NCBI GenBank assembly: GCA_050330055.1
Contig: JBHJOF010000236.1
Location: forward strand, 1-8,440
Length of the DNA: 8,440 nt
Reading direction: 5' to 3'
Source: JBHJOF01 sp050330055
GTDB taxonomy: Bacteria > Pseudomonadota > Alphaproteobacteria > Kiloniellales > JAKSDN01
Shown here: in pieces, positions 1-6,505 of the stretch
How positions within the stretch are numbered: position 1 is the first letter of the stretch
Layout of the letters: each line of letters begins with the position of its first letter
Notes under the pieces: model-generated
What the model was told of the DNA's origin: nothing
Databases searched by the model: none
The model's input: the letters and a program-made list of their open reading frames with translations, nothing else
Made by a program: the position numbers and the translations under genes

Positions 1-128
1 CGGCTTCAAGCTCAGCAGTTCAAGTCGGTGACACCCTGCCACCGGGGAAAAACCTAAGAATTATGGGCAGTTATTGAGCAATCGACGGGAAACGTTGGGA
101 CAGCAGTGGGTCTGACCCCATTTCTGCG
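1..128. other. Left-edge noncoding stretch with a near-palindrome
   Basis: No convincing gene is visible here. Short open frames run in from the left edge on the plus strand and stop at about 30, 57 and 86, but none has recognisable content. A near-palindrome, TGGGTCTGACCCCA, lies at about 107-120, just downstream of the xoxJ-like stop codon. On the minus strand it can form only a 4 bp stem and has no T-run, so it is a poor terminator. It resembles short motifs I remember near REP-associated transposase genes, but that is memory only. Confidence 0.4.
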
Positions 129-1532
129 TCAGTTGATCTCCAGCGCCGCGGCCGGCTGGCTGGTCTCCAGCGGCAGGCCGGCGGCACTCCAGCCGTCGGT
201 GCCCTCGGGATACCAGTGCACGTCGCTGAAGCCATAGCCGAGGGCTCGCTTGGCCGCGTTCCACGACATCCAGCAGTCGGCCAGGCAGTAGAACACCAGG
301 GTGCGCTCCCGATCGCCGCCGGCCAGGCGCTCCAGCTGGCCACGGAAGTAGACCTCCATTTCGTCGGACAGCGCGCCATAGCCGGTGTTCGGCAGCCACA
401 CGCTGCCCGGGATGCTGCGATGCGGTTGCTCCTGCCAGATCGTCCCTTCCGGCAGGTTCGCCGGTTTGGGCGGCCGCGGCAGCACGTCGATGAAGAGCGC
501 GCCCCCGGCCTCGACCAGGGCCTTGGCGCTTTCCGTCGTGTCGACCGTGGCGCCGGCCAGGGTCGCCGGAGTCGGCGCCCGATAGTTGTCCATGCGGTAG
601 TCCGCCGGCTCGGCGACCGCCTCCGTTACGAGCGTGTCTGGGTCGTCTTCATCCAGCGACGAGCGCTTTTCGACCAGCGGCATAAGCTCGCCCTGCTCGT
701 CGAGCAGCGGCACACCGAAGTCCTGCAGGATCGCATTGATATCCGTCTGCTTGGCCTTGATCAGCTCGTTGAGCTGGTGCTTCCAGTCCGGCTCGTTGAA
801 GCGGAGGCCCATGGTGATGCGATAGTCCATGCGCACTTCGCCGGGATTGCTCTTCAGCGGCACCACCTTGAGCCGGGGGCCCTGCCCATTGCCGTACGCC
901 TTGACATAGTAACCGGCGATCGGACCCCAGAGAATGCCGACGTCGATCTCGCCCTCGGCGACGTGGTGGATCATCTCCTCGCCCGGTCGCTCGAAGCGCG
1001 TGTCGACCATGAGATGGTAGGGCCGCATGTTGCCGAGCAGCGCATACTTGGCCAGCAGACTGGCCGGCGGCGTGCCGGCAATCACCCCGATCTTCATCGA
1101 CTTCAGAGCCGGATCGGCCAGCGACTCGATGTTGTTGGGTGAATCCGCCCGGTAGACCAGGCTGTAGGCAGACCGATAGTAGGGATTGGTGTTCTGCAGC
1201 AGCTCGAAGCCGAGCGAGATGCCGATCACGACATCGCACTTGTAGGCGCGCAGCGTGTTGCGCACGAAGCCGGTAGACTGCGGGAACCAGGTGTAGCGCA
1301 CGGGCACGCCGAGTTCGGCCGCCAGCAGATCGGCGATCTTGTTCTCGAAGCCCTCGCCGGACTGGTTGGAGAAGGGAAGATTGGCCGGATCGGCGCAGAC
1401 CCTGAGCGACGAGCGATCGACCACATCGGGGTTGGCAGTCTGCGCCAGCGCCTGCGCTGCGACGCCGAACTGGGCCGCAAGCAAAGCCGCGACCGCCAGT
1501 CCGCAGAAAGGCCCTATTGCCAGGCGTTGCAT
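129..1532 (-). CDS. xoxJ: XoxJ-like periplasmic binding protein fused to a CXXCW rhodanese-like domain
   Basis: Predicted 467-residue exported protein. Residues 1-31 form a signal peptide with a long Ala/Leu core. Residues about 40-285 match the quinoprotein dehydrogenase-associated substrate-binding family (XoxJ/MxaJ type), with the LRVCADPANLPFSN start and paired cysteines C46 and C99. After an acidic linker (about 286-310), residues about 311-455 match the PQQ-dependent catabolism-associated CXXCW family, a rhodanese-like fold, with IPGSVWLPN near 374-382 and CLADCWMSWNAAKR at 416-429. These two families are usually separate genes, so this is a fusion. The N-terminal part is thought to help activate the dehydrogenase rather than import a solute; no permease or ATPase gene is nearby. 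The rhodanese part has a second Cys (C420) in its active loop. The frame is open further upstream, but the start at 1532 has AAGGAG 8 bases before it and begins the signal peptide. It is the third gene of the xoxF set. The symbol is by homology and context. Confidence 0.9.
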   Translation of the reverse strand: MQRLAIGPFCGLAVAALLAAQFGVAAQALAQTANPDVVDRSSLRVCADPANLPFSNQSGEGFENKIADLLAAELGVPVRYTWFPQSTGFVRNTLRAYKCDVVIGISLGFELLQNTNPYYRSAYSLVYRADSPNNIESLADPALKSMKIGVIAGTPPASLLAKYALLGNMRPYHLMVDTRFERPGEEMIHHVAEGEIDVGILWGPIAGYYVKAYGNGQGPRLKVVPLKSNPGEVRMDYRITMGLRFNEPDWKHQLNELIKAKQTDINAILQDFGVPLLDEQGELMPLVEKRSSLDEDDPDTLVTEAVAEPADYRMDNYRAPTPATLAGATVDTTESAKALVEAGGALFIDVLPRPPKPANLPEGTIWQEQPHRSIPGSVWLPNTGYGALSDEMEVYFRGQLERLAGGDRERTLVFYCLADCWMSWNAAKRALGYGFSDVHWYPEGTDGWSAAGLPLETSQPAAALEIN

Positions 1533-1540
1533 GATCGACA

Positions 1541-1546
1541 CTCCTT
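1541..1546 (-). promoter_or_regulatory. Ribosome binding site fixing the xoxJ-like start
   Basis: AAGGAG on the minus strand lies 8 bases before the ATG at 1532. The same frame stays open upstream to 1721, but those extra 63 residues are charged and would bury the signal peptide, so this site decides the start. Confidence 0.8.
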
Positions 1547-1610
1547 CTTGGACGCCGCTCGATGGTGACCGACGATGCGGCGTCCGGATCACGCCCATCT
1601 TGCCCACATC

Positions 1611-1643
1611 GACTGGAGCGGCGCCGGTTGCGCCGCTCCAGTC
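1611..1643 (-). terminator. Perfect 14 bp hairpin between xoxG and xoxJ-like genes
   Basis: GACTGGAGCGGCGC at 1611-1624 is followed by loop CGGTT (1625-1629) and its exact reverse complement at 1630-1643. It starts 10 bases after the cytochrome stop codon in the direction of transcription and ends 78 bases before the next start. There is no T-run, so it may be a leaky terminator, a 3' end stabiliser or an RNA processing site that lowers downstream expression. The structure is seen directly; the role is inferred. Confidence 0.6.
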
Positions 1644-1653
1644 AGATGTGTGG

Positions 1654-2160
1654 TCACTGCATACAGGCATCCTCGTGCTCCCGCGCCTCGTCGGGCTTCG
1701 GCTCGTTCTTCGGCCGGCCACGCGCCAGCACGCCGTCGGAGCGGGCCTTCAAGTAGGCGTAGATGTCATCCAGGAAGCACATCACATTCTTGTTCATGCC
1801 GAACGCCGGCATGACCTTGTCCGCGCTCGCCGAGACGTTTTCGCGACCGTTTACCACAACCTCGAAGAAGTCCTCGTAACTGACGGCCTTCAAAGTCTCC
1901 ACCAGCGACGGGGCAAAGGAGCTGCCCAGGCCGTCCGGCCCATGACAGACATGGCATTCCGCGTGATAGCGGCGGAAGCCACTGAAGGTGTACCAGTCCA
2001 CGGTGCCGTCCTCGGCAATCACGTAGGGCTTCTCTTCGTCGCTTTGAGCCAGAGCCGGCGCCTGCATCACTGCAGCCACGGTCAGCACAGCCGACAAGGC
2101 CAGCCCCGCCCTCACAGGCCCAAGACATCTTCTCGTCGAGGGCATTCTCAAAATTGTCAT
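1654..2160 (-). CDS. xoxG: Four-cysteine c-type cytochrome, XoxG-like electron acceptor
   Basis: Predicted 168-residue periplasmic cytochrome c, the likely electron acceptor of XoxF. Residues 1-39 are a signal peptide: basic RR near 10-11, a hydrophobic core at about 19-33, and PALAQ before the cleavage site. Heme attachment is CHVCH at 69-73. The probable axial methionine is M117 in MPAFGMN. The mature protein has two more cysteines, C128 and C166, the pattern of the 'c-type cytochrome, methanol metabolism-related' four-cysteine family. The C-terminal tail (about 139-168) is highly charged and ends in ACMQ. I chose the ATG at 2160, preceded by GAGAGA-type purines about 8 bases away; an ATG at 2145 and another at 2184 are in frame and cannot be excluded. 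It lies 245 bases after xoxF and 121 before the xoxJ-like gene on the same strand. The symbol is assigned by family and context. Confidence 0.88.
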   Translation of the reverse strand: MTILRMPSTRRCLGPVRAGLALSAVLTVAAVMQAPALAQSDEEKPYVIAEDGTVDWYTFSGFRRYHAECHVCHGPDGLGSSFAPSLVETLKAVSYEDFFEVVVNGRENVSASADKVMPAFGMNKNVMCFLDDIYAYLKARSDGVLARGRPKNEPKPDEAREHEDACMQ

Positions 2161-2349
2161 TCTGACAGTCTCTCTCCCTGGCATGCCGGCGCCGGCCGTC
2201 GGGCAGACGCAGATCATGCTTTGAGCGGGCCGCCGATCGACGCCCTCTGTCCATCGATGTCCCGGCGATGGGTCGCATCGAAAGGCTACGCAAGTCGCGC
2301 CGGACGTTGCGTCAGAGGGTGGTCGACCCGCCGCCCCGGGAAGCGGCGA

Positions 2350-2383
2350 CCCGGCACCCTGACCTTGCGGTCAGGATGCCGGG
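2350..2383 (-). terminator. Strong hairpin after xoxF
   Basis: Fifteen bases at 2350-2364 pair with 2369-2383 around a TTGC loop, with one mismatch (14 of 15 pairs); three more outer pairs are possible. It starts 22 bases beyond the xoxF stop codon. No T-run follows on the minus strand, so full Rho-independent termination is doubtful. Because xoxG continues in the same direction, the hairpin may partly terminate or protect the xoxF mRNA end, giving more dehydrogenase than cytochrome. Confidence 0.6.
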
Positions 2384-2405
2384 CCGCACGCCTGTTGGAC
2401 GGCTC

Positions 2406-4199
2406 TTAGTTCGGCAGCGTAAAGACCGTCAGCTGACCGCCGAGCTGGGTGTAGTTGTGCAGCGCCTTGTAGGCACCGACAGCACCCAGGCCCGCCGTGT
2501 CCTCCGTCAGGCCCGCCGCCAGGCCGATGCCGGCCCAGCCGCCGATGCCCGACAGCACGGCAATATGTTGCCTGCCGTTGTGCATGTAGGTCATGACGTT
2601 GCCGATGATCCCGGAGGGAGTCTTGAAGCGATAGAGCTCCCGCCCGGTCTCCGAGTCGACCGCCTTCAGATAGCCCTCGAGCGTGCCGTAGAAGACGACG
2701 TCGCCGGCCGTGGCCAACGCGCCGCTCCAGACCGAGAAGGGCTCTGGCAGCGACCAGACGATCTCGCCCTTGCCCGCATCCCAGGCGATGAAGTTGCCGA
2801 GATGCGTGCCGCCGGGCGCCGGATACATGCTGAGCGTGGCGCCGACGTAGGGCTGGCCGGCAGTGTAGGACACACGGAACGGCTCATAGTCCATGCAGAC
2901 ATGGTTGGTCGGCACGTAGAACAGGCCGGTCTTCGGCGAGAAGGCCGCCGGCTGCTGGTCCTTGGTGCCGAGCGCCGCCGGGCAGATGCCCGTGGTGTTG
3001 ACGTCCTCGCCCTGGAAGTGGGTCGAGTACTGGTCCACCACCTGCGGACGGCCGGTCTTCATGTCGACATGGGTCGCCCAGTTGACCGCCGGGTCGAACT
3101 TCTCGGCCACCAGCAGCTCACCGGTCTCCCGATCCATCGTGTAGCCGAAGCCATTGCGATCGAAGTGGACCAGCGCCTTGCGGGTCTGTCCACAGACCGG
3201 GATGTCGGCCAGGATCATCTCGTTGACGCCGTCATAGTCCCACTCGTCGTGCGGCGTCATCTGATAAACCCACTTGGCCATGCCGGTGTCCGGATTGCGG
3301 GCGAAGACCGTCATCGACCAGCGATTGTCGCCCGGACGCTGCACCGGGTTCCAGGTGCTGGGGTTGCCGGACCCGTAGTAGATCAGGTCGAGTTCCGGAT
3401 CGTAGGAGTACCAGCCCCAGGTGGTCCCGCCGCCGATCTGCCACTGATCGCCTTCCCAAGTGTTGGTGCCGGAATCCTTGCCCACTGGCTCGCCCAGGTG
3501 AGTGGTCTTCTCCGGATCGACCAGAATGTCGCTGTCCGGCCCCATGGAATAGCCCCGCCAGGCGAGCTTGCCGTCCGAGAGATTGTAGGCGGTCACGCTG
3601 CCCCGGACGCCGAACTCGCCGCCGGAGATGCCGATGATCACCTTGTCCTTGACCACCATCGGCGCGCTGGTGCCGGTCTCGCCCTTCTTGGGATCGCCGT
3701 TCTGCACGCTCCAGACGACCTCGCCGGTGTTCGCGTCGAGCGCGACAACGGTGGTGTCGGCCTGGTGCAGGATGATCTTGCCGTCGCCATAGGCCACGCC
3801 ACGGTTGACCGTGTCGCAGCACATTACCGGGATGACGTCCGGATCCTGCTTCGGCTCGTACTTCCATATGACGCGGCCGTCGGCGTTCAGATCGAGCGCA
3901 TAGACGATGTTCGGGAACGGGGTATGGACGTACATGGTGTCCCCGATCACCAGCGGCGCCCCTTCATGACCGCGCAGAACGCCGGTCGGGAAGGTCCAGG
4001 CAACCTGCAGGCTGCCCACGTTGTTGCGGTTGATCTGGTTGAGTGTGCTGTACCGCGTGTTGGCGTAGTCCAGAGTCGGCATGACGTACCATGCCGCGTT
4101 CTTCTCCATTGTCAGTAGCTCATCGTTCGCCGATCCCGCGACTGGCACTAGCATCGCAGCCGCTAGCGCAAGCCCGGAGCTTAGAAGGCTTCTTTTCAT
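2406..4199 (-). CDS. xoxF: Lanthanide-dependent PQQ methanol dehydrogenase XoxF (XoxF5-like)
   Basis: Predicted 597-residue periplasmic quinoprotein that oxidises methanol, and possibly other small primary alcohols or formaldehyde, passing electrons to cytochrome c. A signal peptide covers residues 1-24 (ends AGSA). The rest has the repeated tryptophan-docking motifs of the eight-bladed propeller. Key residues visible: adjacent cysteines C127-C128 (VMCCDT) that form the ring over PQQ; E195 (GGEFG) and N279 (GSGNP) as metal ligands; W261, which stacks under PQQ; catalytic D321 and, two residues on, D323 in WDYDGVNE. The second Asp is the extra lanthanide ligand of XoxF; calcium-type MxaF has Ala there. 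The sequence closely resembles XoxF5 proteins as I remember them, and the length is normal. GGGAGG lies 7 bases before the ATG. No mxaI-like small subunit is present, as expected for XoxF. First gene of the minus-strand set. Confidence 0.97.
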   Translation of the reverse strand: MKRSLLSSGLALAAAMLVPVAGSANDELLTMEKNAAWYVMPTLDYANTRYSTLNQINRNNVGSLQVAWTFPTGVLRGHEGAPLVIGDTMYVHTPFPNIVYALDLNADGRVIWKYEPKQDPDVIPVMCCDTVNRGVAYGDGKIILHQADTTVVALDANTGEVVWSVQNGDPKKGETGTSAPMVVKDKVIIGISGGEFGVRGSVTAYNLSDGKLAWRGYSMGPDSDILVDPEKTTHLGEPVGKDSGTNTWEGDQWQIGGGTTWGWYSYDPELDLIYYGSGNPSTWNPVQRPGDNRWSMTVFARNPDTGMAKWVYQMTPHDEWDYDGVNEMILADIPVCGQTRKALVHFDRNGFGYTMDRETGELLVAEKFDPAVNWATHVDMKTGRPQVVDQYSTHFQGEDVNTTGICPAALGTKDQQPAAFSPKTGLFYVPTNHVCMDYEPFRVSYTAGQPYVGATLSMYPAPGGTHLGNFIAWDAGKGEIVWSLPEPFSVWSGALATAGDVVFYGTLEGYLKAVDSETGRELYRFKTPSGIIGNVMTYMHNGRQHIAVLSGIGGWAGIGLAAGLTEDTAGLGAVGAYKALHNYTQLGGQLTVFTLPN

Positions 4200-4206
4200 T
4201 CTTCTT

Positions 4207-4212
4207 CCTCCC
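4207..4212 (-). promoter_or_regulatory. xoxF ribosome binding site
   Basis: GGGAGG on the minus strand lies 7 bases before the xoxF ATG and supports that start; the surrounding leader is purine-rich (GGGAGGAAGAAGA). Confidence 0.8.
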
Positions 4213-4450
4213 AGGTTGGTCCTAGGCCTGTGCCGAATCCTGGGCGTGCATCCCCACCCGAGAACCAGACAGACCTGTCCTCACGCCCGACCACCCACCC
4301 GTCATTTGGTCTCCCCCCGATTCGGGGAAGCCAAAGTATTTCGCAATTTCGCTAGAGCGTTCCTACCCTGACACGCCCCGCGCCAGAGCGCGGTCCCTGT
4401 TGTGTTGTGCTCGCTCGCAACCTTGGAGCGATGTCATTTATTTCGTATTT

Positions 4451-4479
4451 ATGCTAATTGAGCTTGCTGGAGTGGGCAA
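4451..4479 (-). promoter_or_regulatory. Candidate sigma-70-like promoter for xoxF
   Basis: On the minus strand, TTGCCC (4479-4474) and TAGCAT (4456-4451) are separated by 17 bases, each matching 4 of 6 consensus positions. They lie in the AT-rich island of the intergenic region. Transcription would start near 4444. This is a pattern match only. Confidence 0.35.
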
Positions 4480-4635
4480 GGGGAAACCGCCGAAAACTTC
4501 GCGATTTGAACAGGATGTCCGTGTCAAACGAATGCCTGCTTTGTAGGCAGACCGCGGCGAAGCGCCGACGCTAGTCGCCGCATTGCGCGCAATTCCGCCT
4601 CCGCGTCGCCGGCTCGGCGGAAAGGAGCGAGACAG

Positions 4636-5517
4636 ATGAACCACTTGGCAGCAATCCGGCGGCCGCACGCCGAGCACCCGTCGTGCACGTTTGCGCGCGC
4701 TTCGGCTCCGCGTCCCGGGCCTTTGGGCATTCCGCGCGCAGCTGTCGCTCTCGTGATCTTTTGCAGCGCAGCATCCGCAAGCGGTGCGGCCGAGCTGACG
4801 CGCGTCGAGCTGGAAGCCCTGCTCGCCGGCAGCAGCAGCGCGGCGCCGCTCGACCTGGCAGAGAAGGATCTGTCCGGCCTCGACCTCTCCGGACTCGACT
4901 TCAAGAGCGCCAGCCTGCCGGACGCGAACCTGGCGGGCGCGCTGCTCAAGGGCGCGAACCTGCAGGGCGCCGTGCTCAAGGGCGCGAACCTGCGCGGTGC
5001 CGACCTGACCGGAGCCAACCTCGACGTTGCCATTCTGCGCGGCGCCGATCTGGAGGGCGCCGTGCTGCGCGACGCGAGCGCCTTCTCGACGGTGCTGGCC
5101 GAGAGCAACCTGCGCGGCGCCGACCTTACGGGTGCGCGGCTGATCTGCAATCTCGACCAAGCCGATCTCTCGGAGGCGCTGCTCGACGGCGCCGACATGG
5201 CCGCCGACATGCGCAACCAGCCCATGGGCCTGATGCGGGTCTCGCTGCGCAAGGCCAAGCTGACGGGCGCCAGCCTGCGCGGCGCCGACCTCTCGCGCGG
5301 CATGATGGAGTTCGCCGACTTCCAGGGCGCCAACCTGGCCGGCGCCAACCTGATGCGCGCCGAGGCGGCGGGCGCCGACTTTTCCGGCGCCGACATGACC
5401 GGCGTCAATCTGCGCATGGCCGATATCCAGGGCGCCCGCTTCCTCGGCATCAAGGGCCGCGACAGCCTGGTCGACCTCGATACCGCGAAGAACCGCGGCA
5501 GTGCCCGGTTCGAATGA
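4636..5517 (+). CDS. Exported pentapeptide-repeat protein
   Basis: Predicted 293-residue protein whose residues about 78-270 are pentapeptide repeats of the A(D/N)LXX type, for example GADLT, GANLD, GADLE, GANLA. Such repeats fold as a right-handed four-sided beta helix, usually a binding or scaffold surface rather than an enzyme. The N-terminus is long and basic (1-34), followed by a hydrophobic stretch (35-48) and SASGA before AE, so cleavage near 51-52 and a periplasmic location are likely. C43 does not sit in a proper lipobox. The regular coil is interrupted around 188-204 by a Met-rich MAADMRNQP-type segment, perhaps a loop. AAGGAG lies 8 bases before the ATG. It is the first gene of the plus-strand set and overlaps the hydrolase gene by 4 bases, suggesting coupled translation and a shared role with the quinoprotein system. 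Exact function is unknown. Confidence 0.92.
   Translation: MNHLAAIRRPHAEHPSCTFARASAPRPGPLGIPRAAVALVIFCSAASASGAAELTRVELEALLAGSSSAAPLDLAEKDLSGLDLSGLDFKSASLPDANLAGALLKGANLQGAVLKGANLRGADLTGANLDVAILRGADLEGAVLRDASAFSTVLAESNLRGADLTGARLICNLDQADLSEALLDGADMAADMRNQPMGLMRVSLRKAKLTGASLRGADLSRGMMEFADFQGANLAGANLMRAEAAGADFSGADMTGVNLRMADIQGARFLGIKGRDSLVDLDTAKNRGSARFE
4944..4993 (+). repeat. Exact 20-base repeat within the pentapeptide coding region
   Basis: GCTCAAGGGCGCGAACCTGC occurs at 4944-4963 and again at 4974-4993, exactly 30 bases apart. The spacing equals two pentapeptides (10 residues), so it probably reflects a fairly recent duplication of a coil segment within the gene. Confidence 0.8.
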
Positions 5518-6452
5518 TCCTGCCGGCCCCGAAGGCACCGCTCGCACTCGCGCTGCTCTGGCTGGCTGCCGCGCCAGGCTGGGCCGCCGAGCCGCTAAGC
5601 CTCCGCGAAATCGCACCCGGCGTCTTCGTGCACCAGGCCCCGCACCAGGAGGCGACGCCGGAGAATCTCGGCGGCTTCGCCAACGTCGGCTGCATCGTCG
5701 GCGAGGAGGCCGTCGCGGTCATCGACAGCGGCGGCAGCGCCGCACACGGCCGCCTGCTCCGCGAGGCCATTGCGCGCGTCACCGACAAGCCGCTGCGCTA
5801 TCTCATCCTGACCCACATGCACCCGGACCACAGCCTGGGAAGCGCCGCCTTCGCCGGCACGGACTCAGCGGGCGGCGCAACCCTTGTCGGCCATCACAAG
5901 CTGCCGAGGGCGCTGGCCGCGCGCGGCCCCCACTATATCGCCGCGCTCGAAGAGCGGATCGGCGCAGCCGCCGCCGGCACCCGGGTAATTGAGCCGAGCC
6001 TGCTGGTCGAGGAGCGCCTGAGCCTCGACCTCGGCGGCCGGGTGCTGGAGCTGGCCGCCTGGCCGACGGCGCACACGGACAACGACCTCACCATCTACGA
6101 CCCGGCGAGCGCCACGCTTTTCGCCGGCGACCTGCTGTTCCTGGAGCGCATCCCGGCGATCGACGGCAGCCTCACGGGCTGGCTCTCGGTGATGGAGCGC
6201 CTGCGCCAGATCCCCGCCGAGCGTGTGGTGCCCGGCCATGGTCCCGTGAGCTCCTGGCCGGCGGCGCTGGCCGACCAGGAGCGCTATCTGACCACTCTGC
6301 TGACCGGGATCAGGGAGCTGATCGCCGAGGGCGGCACAATGGAGCAGGCCGTCGCGCGCGTCGGCCAGGCCGAGCGCGACCGCTGGCAGCTCTTCGAAGC
6401 CTATCACGCACGCAACATCGTGACCGGCTTCGCCGAGCTGGAATGGGAATAG
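5514..6452 (+). CDS. Quinoprotein relay system zinc metallohydrolase (SoxH-like, MBL fold)
   Basis: Predicted 312-residue exported hydrolase of the metallo-beta-lactamase fold. Residues 1-25 are a signal peptide (hydrophobic core near 9-20, PGWAA at its end). All usual metal-site residues are present: H101, H103, D105 and H106 in HMHPDH, H187 in TAHTDND, bridging D206 in AGDLLF, and H242 in PGHGP. The segment PAIDGSLTGWL (about 214-224) is typical of the quinoprotein relay metallohydrolases, relatives of SoxH; whether it is type 1 or type 2 cannot be settled by eye. These proteins occur with PQQ dehydrogenases, and their substrate is not established; a thioester or other carrier-bound group is plausible. 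The ATG overlaps the upstream TGA as ATGA, so translation is probably coupled. The frame is open far upstream only because it shadows the pentapeptide gene. Confidence 0.92.
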   Translation: MILPAPKAPLALALLWLAAAPGWAAEPLSLREIAPGVFVHQAPHQEATPENLGGFANVGCIVGEEAVAVIDSGGSAAHGRLLREAIARVTDKPLRYLILTHMHPDHSLGSAAFAGTDSAGGATLVGHHKLPRALAARGPHYIAALEERIGAAAAGTRVIEPSLLVEERLSLDLGGRVLELAAWPTAHTDNDLTIYDPASATLFAGDLLFLERIPAIDGSLTGWLSVMERLRQIPAERVVPGHGPVSSWPAALADQERYLTTLLTGIRELIAEGGTMEQAVARVGQAERDRWQLFEAYHARNIVTGFAELEWE

Positions 6453-6505
6453 CCGGTCGCCGCGCCGGGGCCTCGGTGCTAGGCTGACGGAACGGAGGAC
6501 TTGTC

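Larger units (their letters stand above)
4200..4635. other. Divergent intergenic region between xoxF and the relay genes
   Basis: These 436 bases hold no supported gene. They must carry the promoter of xoxF (leftward) and probably that of the pentapeptide gene (rightward). The most AT-rich part is about 4433-4465. If the xoxF promoter is there, its leader would be about 245 bases. Small inverted repeats are visible: CCCCG-ATT-CGGGG at 4315-4327, a 7 bp stem with one G-T pair at 4533-4549 (loop TTT), and CGGCG-AAG-CGCCG at 4555-4567. None is long enough to call a terminator or riboswitch. Lanthanide-responsive control of xoxF is known in other bacteria, but no specific operator is recognised here. 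Confidence 0.6.

Noticed and set aside
216..1142. Plus-strand 308-codon frame opposite the xoxJ-like gene
   Set aside because: Antisense to a recognised protein and rich in Arg, Leu, His and Val in the manner of a shadow frame.
1533..1721. Longer N-terminus for the xoxJ-like protein
   Set aside because: It would place 63 charged residues before the signal peptide and overlap the end of xoxG; the ATG at 1532 has a strong ribosome binding site.
2268..4118. A 616-codon open frame on the plus strand opposite xoxF
   Set aside because: It lies almost wholly antisense to a complete xoxF, has no signal peptide, motif or ribosome binding site, and its Arg/Val/His-rich content is typical of GC-rich shadow frames.
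4636..4790. Lipoprotein signal with C43 in the pentapeptide protein
   Set aside because: The residues before C43 (VIF) do not fit a lipobox, and a normal signal peptidase I site follows at about 49-52.
4944..4993. CRISPR-like or tandem noncoding repeat
   Set aside because: The repeat is in frame inside a pentapeptide-repeat gene and its spacing is that of protein coils.
4683..5513. Extension of the hydrolase frame far upstream
   Set aside because: The extra residues are Arg/Gly-rich and overlap the pentapeptide gene; a signal peptide begins exactly at the ATG at 5514, which overlaps the previous stop codon.
4636..5517. Qnr or MfpA-like gyrase protection protein
   Set aside because: It has a signal peptide and sits in a quinoprotein cluster; nothing points to gyrase or quinolone resistance.
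4438..5616. Minus-strand open frames (392 and 309 codons) opposite the pentapeptide gene
   Set aside because: Their regular Ala/Gly/Val repeats are the mirror of the pentapeptide periodicity on the plus strand, with no start signals of their own.
5514..6452. Beta-lactamase resistance gene
   Set aside because: The MBL fold is shared by many hydrolases; the PAIDGSLTGWL region and the SoxYZ neighbour fit the quinoprotein relay family, not antibiotic hydrolysis.
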